Assembly (NCBI RefSeq): GCF_052119705.1
Contig: NZ_JBGQOP010000006.1
Span: 1 to 64,000 of the forward strand
DNA from: Oceanimonas sp052119705
GTDB taxonomy: Bacteria > Pseudomonadota > Gammaproteobacteria > Enterobacterales > Aeromonadaceae
Reading direction: 5' to 3'
Length of the DNA: 64,000 nucleotides
The notes under the pieces: generated by a model
The model's database searches: none
What the model was told of the DNA's origin: nothing
Seen by the model: only the letters and a program-made list of their open reading frames with translations
Part shown: positions 33,676-41,568 of the stretch, one piece after another
Layout of the letters: every line of letters starts with the position of its first letter
Numbering within the stretch: the stretch's first letter is position 1
Made by a program: the position numbers and the translations under genes

Positions 33676-34077
33676 ATGATAGTTCGTACTTTAGCCGAAT
33701 GTGAACAAACTGAGCGCTGCGTTAAAGCAGAAACGGGCACGTGGGAAAGCACCCGTATGTTGTTGAAAGATGACAACATGGGCTTTTCTTTTCACATCAC
33801 CACTATTTATGCCAATACCGAAACCCATATTCATTATCAGAACCACTTAGAGTCTGTGTATTGCATGAGTGGCGATGGTGAAATTGAAGACTTAGCCGAT
33901 GGCAAAATTTACCCCATTAAGCCTGGCACCTTGTATATATTGGATAAGCACGACAACCATTTGTTACGGGGTGGCAGTGAAGATATGAAGCTGGCGTGTG
34001 TGTTTAATCCGCCATTAACGGGGAAAGAAGTGCACGATGCCGATGGCGTATACGCACTCGACACCGAACAAGCATAG
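33676..34077 (+). CDS. ectC: L-ectoine synthase
   Basis: A 133-residue cupin that closes N-gamma-acetyl-diaminobutyrate to ectoine. MIVRTLAECEQTERCV, GFSFHITTIYANTETHIHYQNHLESVYCMSGDGEIEDL and GTLYILDKHDNHLLRGG are the conserved blocks, with the iron-binding Glu, Tyr and His residues. AAAGGAAATAGC precedes the ATG. There is no ectD hydroxylase after it, so hydroxyectoine is not made from this locus. Confidence 0.96.
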   Translation: MIVRTLAECEQTERCVKAETGTWESTRMLLKDDNMGFSFHITTIYANTETHIHYQNHLESVYCMSGDGEIEDLADGKIYPIKPGTLYILDKHDNHLLRGGSEDMKLACVFNPPLTGKEVHDADGVYALDTEQA

Positions 34078-34104
34078 ACCCACCATAGTTGAACGTACTG
34101 CAGG

Positions 34105-34120
34105 CGGGGGTTCGCCCCCG
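34105..34120 (+). terminator. Hairpin after ectC
   Basis: CGGGGG and CCCCCG enclose TTCG, an extra-stable tetraloop, followed by TTTA. A partial terminator or processing point ahead of ask. Confidence 0.55.
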
Positions 34121-34125
34121 TTTAC

Positions 34126-34230
34126 GGACATTTTCACTGGGCAGGGTGCTGAGCTTTAGAACCTCACCCAAGCGCTTACATCCAGGCACTCACATCCAGG
34201 CACTCACATCCAGGCCCAATGAAAATGTGC
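34126..34230. repeat. Inverted repeat enclosing 14-bp tandem repeats
   Basis: GGACATTTTCACTGGGC (34126-34142) and GCCCAATGAAAATGTGC (34214-34230) are inverted copies with two mismatches. Between them CACTCACATCCAGG occurs twice perfectly (34187-34214) and once in altered form (34173-34186). The element lies between ectC and ask. Confidence 0.75.
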
Positions 34231-34272
34231 GACCACAGTGAAAACCTACTTGAATAAGATTAAGGGAATAAT

Positions 34273-35709
34273 GTGTCTCACACAGTAGAAAAGATTGGCG
34301 GTACCTCCATGAGCCAGTATCAGGCGGTACGCGATAACATCATTTTGCATAATCGTACCCCAGAACAATATTACCAGCGCCTGTTAGTGGTGTCGGCGTT
34401 TGGCGGCGTGACTGATGGCCTGCTGGAGTGCAAGCGCACCGGCGCGCCCGGCGTGTATGCCACCTATGCAGATGCAGAAGACGACAGTGCTTGGGAGCAA
34501 GCGTTGGATAACGTGCTTAATCGCATGGCAAAAATTAATGAAGACATGTTTGGGCACACACCTGAGCGCGCCTTGGCAGACTCGTTTTTACAAGAACGCA
34601 TCATAGGCATTCGTGATTGCTTGCATCATTTACGTCAAGTCTGCGCCTTTGGGCAGTTTCAGTTAGCCGAGCAATTACAGACTATTCGTGAATTATTGGC
34701 CGCCATGGGTGAGGCACACAGTGCCCACAACATGGTGTTGTATTTACGCCAAAGTGGCGTGAATGCGGTGTTAATGGACTTAACAGGTTGGCGCAGTGAT
34801 GAGTCCTTGCCGCTTGATGAGGTTTTAACCCAAACGCTGGCGCGATTTGACTTAAATACCCAGCTACCGGTCGCGACCGGTTACGCCCATTGTAAAGAAG
34901 GCTTGATGAATCGTTTTGACCGAGGTTACAGCGAGATGACCTTTAGTCGCTTAGCGGTATTGAGTGGGGCGCGTGAAGCCATTATTCATAAAGAATTTCA
35001 TTTAAGCAGCGCCGACCCCCGTTTAGCCGGTGAAGATAAAGTGATCCCCATTGGTCGCACTAACTATGATGTGACCGATCAGCTGTCTAACTTAGGCATG
35101 GAAGCGATTCATCCGCAGGCGGCGAAGGGTTTGCGCCAACAAGACATTCCATTGCGCGTGCGCAACACCTTTGAGCCGGATCACGAAGGCACCTTGATCA
35201 CCACAGATTATCGTAGCCCGTCGCCCTGTGTGGAGATGGTGGCCGGACGCCGTAATATCTTTGCCGTCGAATTGTTTGATCAAGATATGGTGGGGCGTGT
35301 TTCCCATTATGCCGAATGCTTTACCGATGAGCTGGACAGCATGCGCTTGAACCTAGTGTCTAAAGACATGAATGCCAATACGCTGACCTATTATATTTCT
35401 GGTAACCGCAAGACGGTGCGCACCTTAGTCAGCGCATTGCAGCGTCGCTTCGAGCATGCCGATATAAATACTCACAAGGTATCTGTGGTATCCGCCGTAG
35501 GCAGCGACATGAGTATTCCCGGACTTCTGGCCCGCTCAGTGGCGGCATTAAATAAAGCCCACGTGCCGGTTCGCGCCGTGCATCAGTCGCTGCGCGCCGT
35601 AGAAATGCAATTTATCGTTGATGATGAATATTACGAGCAAGCCGTGGTGTCTTTGCACGATGAGTTGGTGCAAACCGACGCCGAAACCGTGGCCTTAGCC
35701 GTGGCGTAA
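34273..35709 (+). CDS. ask: Aspartate kinase, ectoine-pathway type
   Basis: A 478-residue Ask_Ect aspartokinase that supplies aspartyl phosphate for ectoine. VEKIGGTSMSQYQAVRDNII replaces the usual KFGGTSV phosphate loop, as known for Ask_Ect. The kinase domain continues with VATGYAHCKEGLMNRFDRGYSEMTFSRLAVL, and the C-terminal ACT region has NTHKVSVVSAVGSDM and RAVHQSLRAVEMQFIV. Such enzymes are weakly feedback-inhibited in order to feed osmolyte synthesis. GTG start with AAGGGAATAAT upstream. Confidence 0.95.
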   Translation: MSHTVEKIGGTSMSQYQAVRDNIILHNRTPEQYYQRLLVVSAFGGVTDGLLECKRTGAPGVYATYADAEDDSAWEQALDNVLNRMAKINEDMFGHTPERALADSFLQERIIGIRDCLHHLRQVCAFGQFQLAEQLQTIRELLAAMGEAHSAHNMVLYLRQSGVNAVLMDLTGWRSDESLPLDEVLTQTLARFDLNTQLPVATGYAHCKEGLMNRFDRGYSEMTFSRLAVLSGAREAIIHKEFHLSSADPRLAGEDKVIPIGRTNYDVTDQLSNLGMEAIHPQAAKGLRQQDIPLRVRNTFEPDHEGTLITTDYRSPSPCVEMVAGRRNIFAVELFDQDMVGRVSHYAECFTDELDSMRLNLVSKDMNANTLTYYISGNRKTVRTLVSALQRRFEHADINTHKVSVVSAVGSDMSIPGLLARSVAALNKAHVPVRAVHQSLRAVEMQFIVDDEYYEQAVVSLHDELVQTDAETVALAVA

Positions 35710-35768
35710 TTACAGCCGCTATTGCGCGCCGTGACGTTCGGACAATAGACGTCAAACATTTTCACCTC

Positions 35769-35796
35769 ATCCCTCGATTTTCGAGGGATTTTTATT
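35769..35796 (+). terminator. Rho-independent terminator after ask
   Basis: ATCCCTCGA and TCGAGGGAT form a 9-bp stem with a TTT loop followed by TTTTATTT. Closes the ectoine cluster. Confidence 0.9.
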
Positions 35797-35887
35797 TAAT
35801 AGCTTAGCGGCCAAGCTGAGTGCCGTGCTTCCCTGTTAAGACGATTTTTGGCACACTGCAGGCCTATTCTTAGGATGTGGATTTTTT

Positions 35888-36169
35888 ATGGCTAAGCGTG
35901 CCTGCGCCGTGCATATTTTGGTGGATACTGAAGCTGAATGTGCTGCACTGAAACTGAAATTAAGTAAAGGAGCCGATTTTCATCAATTGGCCAAGAAGCA
36001 TTCTACTTGTCCGTCTGGCAAGCGAGGCGGCGACTTAGGCGAGGTGAAGAAAGGCGATTTAGTGGGCTCGGTAGATAAAGCCGTGTTCAGTGGCCCTGAA
36101 TTAGCTATTCAGGGGCCGGTAAAAAGCCGCTTTGGTTATCATTTGATCAAAGTGCTTTATCGTAACTAA
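35888..36169 (+). CDS. ppiC: Parvulin-type peptidyl-prolyl isomerase
   Basis: A 93-residue stand-alone parvulin, same length as E. coli PpiC. HILVDTEAECAALKLKLSKGADFHQLAKKHSTCPSGKRGGDLGEVKKG and RFGYHLIKVLYRN match nearly throughout. It isomerises Xaa-Pro bonds in the cytoplasm. Single gene with short spacers. Confidence 0.96.
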   Translation: MAKRACAVHILVDTEAECAALKLKLSKGADFHQLAKKHSTCPSGKRGGDLGEVKKGDLVGSVDKAVFSGPELAIQGPVKSRFGYHLIKVLYRN

Positions 36170-36267
36170 TTCTTTTCACGCTCTTAGTTTTCACAGAAGC
36201 CGACATTCAGCACGACTTACCTTATATAAGAAGGGGCCTGATGTGCGCCATTTATTAAGGGCCGAGT

Positions 36268-37890
36268 ATGTATCTTGAGCATATCCAGATCCGCAATTTC
36301 ATGGGTCTTAATCAGTTGTCGCTGATGCTTAATCAGAGTACGGCACTGATGGGCGAAAATGCCTGGGGAAAAACCAGTTTGTTTCGCGCCTTGTTTCGCT
36401 TAATGGGCCAAGGTGGTTGTTGTTATCAGTTTGAAGAAGATGACTTTTACCGCCATGAATCCGAGGAGCCCATTAATGAGTTATCGATAACGCTCACCTA
36501 TCGTGAGTACCGCCCTGGTATCAGTGAGCACTCCTCACGGCTGACTCGCTTGGCGCCGGCTTGGGTGAAGCATAAAGACGGTTTTCATCGTATTCACTAT
36601 CGGGCGCGGGCAAAGCGTACGGACGCTGGGATTGTTAGCGATCACGGCTTTTTAAATGGCGTGGGTGGTGATCTCGAATGTGAACAAGCACTTTTGTTAG
36701 TGCATCAATTAATTGAAATGAATCCGGTGTTTCGCTTGCGTGACTCGCGCGGCATTCCCCAAGACTTACCCATAGTGAATTTAAATGGCGATTATGATCT
36801 GCTGTTAACCGAGCTCAGTGAACAGCTCGCCGTCGAGGATGAGCTGACGAAAGCGGACATTAAGGCCGGCTTAGATGCGGTGCGCCAATTATTAGAACAC
36901 TATTTTACGCCCCAAGGCGCCACCAGTCGGGCGCCGCGTCGGGCGCGAGACATCGCTATTCACCCGGTTAACTTAAGCCAATTGGGTAAATTGAATAGTT
37001 GGCATCCCAAAGGCGAAGACAGCGGTCTTTCGCTGGCACTGGCGGCGGTGGCGCACACCATATTACAAGCGCGAGGCGGGCGGCCTATCGAGGTAGGTGC
37101 GCGGCCCTTGTTGTTAATTGAAGATCCCGAAAGTCGCTTGCATCCCACCATGTTGGCGGTTACTTGGGGCATGTTGGATCGCTTTCCGGGGCAGAAGTTG
37201 GTTACGACTAACTCTGGCGATTTGTTGTCGGCGTTTCCGCTACACCATTTGCGCCGTTTAGTGCGCTATATAGATGAAACCAAAAGCTTTCAAATTGGTA
37301 ATGAAAAATACAATGGCGAAGACATGCGCCGCATCGCCTTTCATGTGCGCATTAACAGACCCATGTCTTTATTTGCTCGCTATTGGTTGCTGGTGGAAGG
37401 GGAAACCGAAATTTGGTTACTCAATGAGTTAGCGCGCATTTGTGGTTATGTGTTGCCTGCGGAAGGCATCCGCATCATAGAATTTGCCCAATGCGGTTAC
37501 AGCCCACTGATTAAGGTGGCCCGTGACTTTGGCATTGGCTGGCATTTGTTGACCGACGGTGACGAAGCGGGGCAAAAATATGCCCAAGGGGTGCGTAGTC
37601 AGTTGCGTGATGAGCGTGAAGAAGACAGGTTGACTGTGTTACCCAGCGTCGACATAGAGCATTATTTGTTTAATAACGGTTTGGAGGCGATTTTTCGTCA
37701 AGAGGCGCAAATATATGATAAACACACCCCTACAGGTCGCATTATCGAACGCGCACTCAGCCGACGTACTAAGCCTGGCATGGCCTTATCTGTGGTCGAA
37801 GCCATAGAGTTACAAGGTGTAAACAAGGTGCCTATTGAAATTCGCCGCATGTTTGCGCGCATGGTGGCCAATTCTCGTCGTCAACGCTGA
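36268..37890 (+). CDS. ybjD: OLD family ATPase-Toprim nuclease (YbjD-like)
   Basis: A 540-residue protein. The ABC-type ATPase half starts IQIRNFMGLNQLSLMLN and has Walker A GENAWGKTS (29-37) and Walker B-like LLLIEDPESRLHP near 285. The C-terminal Toprim domain begins YWLLVEGETEIWLL at about 370, with HLLTDGDEAGQKYA downstream supplying the acidic metal residues. This layout is OLD nuclease class 1 and matches E. coli YbjD (DUF2813). Relatives act in phage exclusion or DNA repair. No partner helicase of a Gabija type lies nearby, so a stand-alone role is likely. Confidence 0.88.
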   Translation: MYLEHIQIRNFMGLNQLSLMLNQSTALMGENAWGKTSLFRALFRLMGQGGCCYQFEEDDFYRHESEEPINELSITLTYREYRPGISEHSSRLTRLAPAWVKHKDGFHRIHYRARAKRTDAGIVSDHGFLNGVGGDLECEQALLLVHQLIEMNPVFRLRDSRGIPQDLPIVNLNGDYDLLLTELSEQLAVEDELTKADIKAGLDAVRQLLEHYFTPQGATSRAPRRARDIAIHPVNLSQLGKLNSWHPKGEDSGLSLALAAVAHTILQARGGRPIEVGARPLLLIEDPESRLHPTMLAVTWGMLDRFPGQKLVTTNSGDLLSAFPLHHLRRLVRYIDETKSFQIGNEKYNGEDMRRIAFHVRINRPMSLFARYWLLVEGETEIWLLNELARICGYVLPAEGIRIIEFAQCGYSPLIKVARDFGIGWHLLTDGDEAGQKYAQGVRSQLRDEREEDRLTVLPSVDIEHYLFNNGLEAIFRQEAQIYDKHTPTGRIIERALSRRTKPGMALSVVEAIELQGVNKVPIEIRRMFARMVANSRRQR

Positions 37891-38025
37891 ACCCTTCGGG
37901 CAGCCATATGCTTGAAACGGTAAGCCATCGGCTAAAGAGAAGCATCCCTTTAAGGTATTCATTTCTCATTTACGGCCGTGGGCCACTGCCGCGTGACTTA
38001 ATCAATTTTTTATCTTGGAGACGTT

Positions 38026-38745
38026 ATGACAGAACCTTTAGCCGCGCGCTTATTTGCGCCCTTGGCGCTCACTGCCATCGGTGCCTTATTGGTTTTGATT
38101 TTGGTATTAGCAAAAGGCGACTTGTGTCCAGGCCAGCGTCGGCGCATCAGCGACGGTTTAATGTCGGTATGGGCGGTATTGGGCTTAAGTTTGATGTTGG
38201 CGGTTGAAGCCCAAGCGCCACCTCTTATGCTGTGGTGGGGCGGGCTGACGCTGGCGCTGGGGATAGGCGTGCTGGTATATCAGGCGCGACTTGCAGGCAA
38301 GCGCAGCCTAAGTCTGAGTTGGCAGCTACCGGCTTTGATATTGGCGGCAGGATTAGGCGGGTGGATCTTAATCCGTGTTGGGCCCGCCGGTCTTTTTATG
38401 CTGGGTGCCGGTGGCTGCGTTTTTGGTCAGCTGATCATGGTGCGCGCCAAGCACAGATTGCAAGCGTTTAACCTGTTATTACCGTTGGTTGGCGTGAGCT
38501 GTGCCTTGCTCTTTATCTTGATGTTGTTAGGGCAAGCTGCGTGGGCGGGCGAGGCCGTTAATCTGGATAGCTTAGTCTTGGTGTTTAGCCAAGTATGTAC
38601 AGCCGTGTTACTGGGCGCTTTAGTCTGGCTGTGGCCTGTATTTAGAAAAGAAGCCACCTCGGCACCTGTGCTAGCGGTTGCTAGTTTGTTAATCGTAGGC
38701 GCACTGACCTTGGGGCAGGGCATTATTAGCCAGTTAACAAGCTGA
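38026..38745 (+). CDS. Integral membrane protein, DmsC-like topology
   Basis: A 239-residue very hydrophobic protein with about eight membrane segments, roughly residues 9-28, 44-62, 66-83, 98-115, 118-135, 146-166, 183-203 and 213-232. The spacing and loops resemble DmsC-type quinol-oxidising anchor subunits of molybdoenzymes, yet no catalytic DmsA or iron-sulphur DmsB gene is in the window. I cannot name a family with certainty. A short GGAGACGTT ribosome site precedes the ATG. Confidence 0.65.
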   Translation: MTEPLAARLFAPLALTAIGALLVLILVLAKGDLCPGQRRRISDGLMSVWAVLGLSLMLAVEAQAPPLMLWWGGLTLALGIGVLVYQARLAGKRSLSLSWQLPALILAAGLGGWILIRVGPAGLFMLGAGGCVFGQLIMVRAKHRLQAFNLLLPLVGVSCALLFILMLLGQAAWAGEAVNLDSLVLVFSQVCTAVLLGALVWLWPVFRKEATSAPVLAVASLLIVGALTLGQGIISQLTS

Positions 38746-38857
38746 GCCGAATTAACATTTTTTAAACTGCAAAAAAACTCATCAACTGAGTTAATTTCTC
38801 TCGTTGTACTTGAGCTGTAACACTCCTAACATGCGCGCCTCGAAATTCGGAGGCGCC

Positions 38858-39994
38858 ATGCGATTAATCCCACTTTATTTACACCTCATCTTGCTTACTT
38901 TAGGCAACGCTTTCTTGTTGACCTTAGTGGCGGTGTATTTAAGTGCCCAAGGCGCGCCGGCGTCGCAAATTGGCTTGGTAGGTTCGGCTTTTTATTTAGG
39001 CATGCTGGGCGCAAGTTTTTTTGCCGATCACTTTATTCAACGCCTCGGCCATGTGCGAGCACTGCTGGCGTGCTGCCTAGTGTTAACACTGGCGGCGGTG
39101 GCGTTAACCTGGACAGCCTTGCTGCCTGTTTGGTTAGTGCTGCGCATGCTGGCAGGCATGGCGGCGGCCATCGGCTTTGTGGCAGTAGAAAGCTGGGTGC
39201 TGGGTGTTTCACCTTTACATAAACGCTCTTCAGCCATGGCGCGCTATATGCTGATTTATTATTTTAGCTATGGCATTAGCCAGCTGTTTATCGACTGGAT
39301 ACCCGTTTCAGGCTCTATCGGCTTCTTCATTGCTGCCGGCTTGTGCTTATTGTCTATGGTGCCGTTACGCTGGGCGATAAAGCCCGATTTACAAGCATCA
39401 ACAACCGGCGAGCTTGCCGCAAGCACGCCGCCGCGTGCCGAACGTGCCTTAGGCTTAGTGGGGTGCTTAGTGGCGGGCATGCTGCTGGGCACGCTTTCGT
39501 CACTCATGCCAATTCAGTTGGAGCAGCTGGCGCTGGGTGACGAAGTAGGCCTCTACATGGCGTGGCTTATTTTGTGCGGTATGGCGTTTCAACTGCCCAA
39601 TGGCCGCTTGGCCGACCAAATCGGAAAACGCACTATGATGGCGGTGCAAACTGCCATGATAGCGGTGGGCTGCGTGGTGTTGTGGGAGTTTGATGGTAAA
39701 GGCGCACTGTTATTGGCGTTCGCCTTGTTGGGGGCAGGCGGCTTTACGCTTTATCCCACTACCATGTCTTATGCCTGCGGCAAGATGCAGGGGCGAGCGC
39801 TGGTGAAAATGGCGCAAAAGCTGATGTTTACCTACAGCATCGGCTCCTTAACGGGGCCCATGATAGCCGGCATTATGCTGGAGAAATTTCAGTCTGGTTT
39901 ATTCTTGTTTGTGATCTTGCTGGTGAGCGGCTGGGCACTGTGGCTGTTATTAATGCGTATCTTAGCTGATAAGCCGGTGGGTACCACCATTTAG
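38858..39994 (+). CDS. MFS transporter (YcaD-like)
   Basis: A 378-residue major facilitator with 12 hydrophobic segments. The loop after segment 2 reads DHFIQRLGHVRALLACC, and the segment 8-9 loop GRLADQIGKRTMM is the MFS signature. YcaD-like members have this compact length and ESWVLG in segment 5. Cargo unknown. The ATG at 38858 has CGGAGGC at ideal spacing; the 18 extra residues upstream are not membrane sequence. Confidence 0.86.
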   Translation: MRLIPLYLHLILLTLGNAFLLTLVAVYLSAQGAPASQIGLVGSAFYLGMLGASFFADHFIQRLGHVRALLACCLVLTLAAVALTWTALLPVWLVLRMLAGMAAAIGFVAVESWVLGVSPLHKRSSAMARYMLIYYFSYGISQLFIDWIPVSGSIGFFIAAGLCLLSMVPLRWAIKPDLQASTTGELAASTPPRAERALGLVGCLVAGMLLGTLSSLMPIQLEQLALGDEVGLYMAWLILCGMAFQLPNGRLADQIGKRTMMAVQTAMIAVGCVVLWEFDGKGALLLAFALLGAGGFTLYPTTMSYACGKMQGRALVKMAQKLMFTYSIGSLTGPMIAGIMLEKFQSGLFLFVILLVSGWALWLLLMRILADKPVGTTI

Positions 39995-40140
39995 TTATTC
40001 TAGCTTGCACCCGACTTACTCTGTTTTAGCGTTCAATGCATACAGTGGACTATGTTCACTGTATGCATTTTTGTTTGTGAAGCGTATGTTAGGTATTATG
40101 AATGTCTTGTTACTCCCATCGCCTTCTTGGAGGGCTCAGT

Positions 40141-40614
40141 ATGAAACTTAAAGCGTATTCAGCGTTAGCACTGGCTGGCGCACTTGGCTTGGCCGGTTGT
40201 GCTAATCCAGATGTATATTCTGGTGATGTGTACGGCAGCCGTGCTGCAAAACAAGCACAAACTGTGACCTATGCCACTGTAACCTCTGTGCGTCCGGTGC
40301 TCATTCAAGCGGGCGATGAAAGTCCGAATCTAATTGGTACTTTAGGCGGGGGTGCCATAGGCGGTATTCTAGGGCATCAAGTAGGCGGTGGTGCTGGTCA
40401 AGCGTTAGCCACGGCCGTGGGTGCGATAGGCGGCTCTATGGTCGGTTCACGTGCCGAAGACAAACTGAGTCAAGTGAAAGCCTTTGAAATAGAAGTGCGC
40501 ACCGACAGCGGTGAAAACCTAATCGTGGTGCAAAAGGCGGACCGGACTTGGCAACCCGGCCAGCGCGTGCGTTTGATTGGCTCTGGCAGTAACTTAAGCG
40601 TGGCGCCTAACTAA
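40141..40614 (+). CDS. slyB: Glycine-zipper 2TM outer-membrane lipoprotein (SlyB/Pcp-like)
   Basis: A 157-residue lipoprotein from the ATG at 40141, with GGAGGGCTCAGT upstream. The signal ends in LAGC, so the acylated cysteine is C20. The glycine-zipper segment LGGGAIGGILGHQVGGGAGQALATAVGAIGGSMVG (about 70-103) forms two short membrane helices. The C-terminal half is a small beta domain with EIEVRTDSGENLIVVQ and QRVRLIGSG. SlyB stabilises outer-membrane proteins under PhoP control in enterobacteria. A terminator follows. Confidence 0.9.
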   Translation: MKLKAYSALALAGALGLAGCANPDVYSGDVYGSRAAKQAQTVTYATVTSVRPVLIQAGDESPNLIGTLGGGAIGGILGHQVGGGAGQALATAVGAIGGSMVGSRAEDKLSQVKAFEIEVRTDSGENLIVVQKADRTWQPGQRVRLIGSGSNLSVAPN

Positions 40615-40680
40615 GGCAGCCTGCGCCGTCACGGCAACCGCTCGCTGATGGGATATCCGCGAGCGCTAATAACGTAAACC

Positions 40681-40707
40681 AAAAAGGCGCCCTTAGGCGC
40701 CTTTTTG
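40681..40707 (+). terminator. Rho-independent terminator after slyB-like gene
   Basis: AGGCGCC and GGCGCCT with a TTA loop form the stem, A5 before and T5 after, so it can work on both strands. Confidence 0.92.
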
Positions 40708-40818
40708 TCGTGAAGATGTTACATGTGTATTTCTACACTTTATCACTGTGCTTTTTTATTATTTTTTTCAATTTTTACTATTTGCTATGTTGTTACAGAT
40801 CCGTCTTCCTGGGCTCAA

Positions 40819-40902
40819 TTACATCTGTGCCAAGGAAGGAGCAGAAATAGCGACTAACGCAGCGCCGACTGTAAAAATGATGGTGATAATTAACTCTTTC
40901 AT
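40819..40902 (-). CDS. 27-residue single-span membrane or signal-like peptide
   Basis: An 84-base gene on the minus strand. It starts MKELIITIIFTVGAAL and ends with a short VAISAPSLAQM tail, so nearly the whole product is one hydrophobic helix after a Lys-Glu start. GAGGAGGG lies seven bases before the ATG, the strongest ribosome site in the window. TTGAAA and TATATT boxes with a 17-base spacer lie about 30 bases further upstream. The full expression unit argues that it is real although it is far shorter than usual gene-finding limits. I do not recognise a family. It might act as a small membrane regulator, a type I toxin-like peptide, or a leader. Confidence 0.7.
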   Translation of the reverse strand: MKELIITIIFTVGAALVAISAPSLAQM

Positions 40903-40936
40903 TTTTTTACCCTCCTCGTTGATTGACTGTGAATCT

Positions 40937-40965
40937 AATATACGCCTCTTTCGTTGGCTTTTCAA
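40937..40965 (-). promoter_or_regulatory. Sigma-70 promoter for the 27-residue peptide gene
   Basis: On the minus strand the -35 box TTGAAA (40960-40965) is 17 bases from the -10 box TATATT (40937-40942). Transcription would start near 40930, leaving an untranslated leader of about 28 bases that contains GAGGAGGG. Confidence 0.75.
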
Positions 40966-40972
40966 ACGCTAA

Positions 40973-41428
40973 ATTGTATTTATGGGTGGAATTGATGAGA
41001 TATTGCCTCTAGGCTCTATTTTTATAAGTAATGCTTGTTGTGTTCGAGGTTTATTACGTTTTTTATATGGCGCTAAAGGAGTGGTGGTATATTTAAGTTA
41101 AGTAAAATCAAACGTTTATGTTGTCTTTGTGTGCGAGGTAATTACTTGGTGTTGAAAGTGTTATTTTTAAGCCGGTCACTATTGTGAGTGCTCTATACGG
41201 CCGACTTGGTCGAGACTTGGTTGTTGAGTCAGCTTTTGGGGTGATAAAATGAGCAGTAATTGTTAATTGACCTGCTTAGTGGCGTCAAAACCTGACAAAT
41301 AGGCTGTAGCTCAATTTAATGGTGAAGGCTGCGTAATTGAGTTACCTCGAGTGTCTAATCTGATATGTAACGCGGACAAGTACCCCAGCGCTTGTCTGGT
41401 TGTGGAATAGGTACGGGTTGTTGAATAG
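40973..41428. other. Long spacer without recognised gene
   Basis: About 450 bases, AT-rich and full of stops in all frames. No tRNA, terminator or known small RNA was recognised. Together with the next repeat it makes the longest non-coding stretch in the window. Confidence 0.5.
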
Positions 41429-41500
41429 CCACTTGGCCACTTGGCTACTTGGCTAATAGGCTAATAGGCTAATAGGCTAATAGGCTAATAGGCTAATAGG
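41429..41500. repeat. Octanucleotide tandem array upstream of hrpA
   Basis: Six perfect copies of CTAATAGG (41453-41500) are preceded by three related units CCACTTGG, CCACTTGG and CTACTTGG (41429-41452), nine 8-bp units in all. The array ends 68 bases before the hrpA start codon. Confidence 0.92.
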
Positions 41501-41568
41501 GGAGATCCCAAAATAAGGCTTTTCTGCTACACTGCGCGCCAGTTTTTGATCCTAAGAGGAAATGGGCG

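Noticed and set aside
36268..37890. OLD nuclease as part of a Gabija-like defence system
   Set aside because: No UvrD-like helicase gene lies next to it, and the protein matches housekeeping YbjD along its length.
37908..38207. 99-codon plus-strand frame
   Set aside because: It overlaps the next membrane protein gene in another frame and looks like a shadow of it.
40748..40972. 74-codon plus-strand frame opposite the 27-residue gene
   Set aside because: No ribosome site and low-complexity start; the minus strand has the promoter and Shine-Dalgarno.
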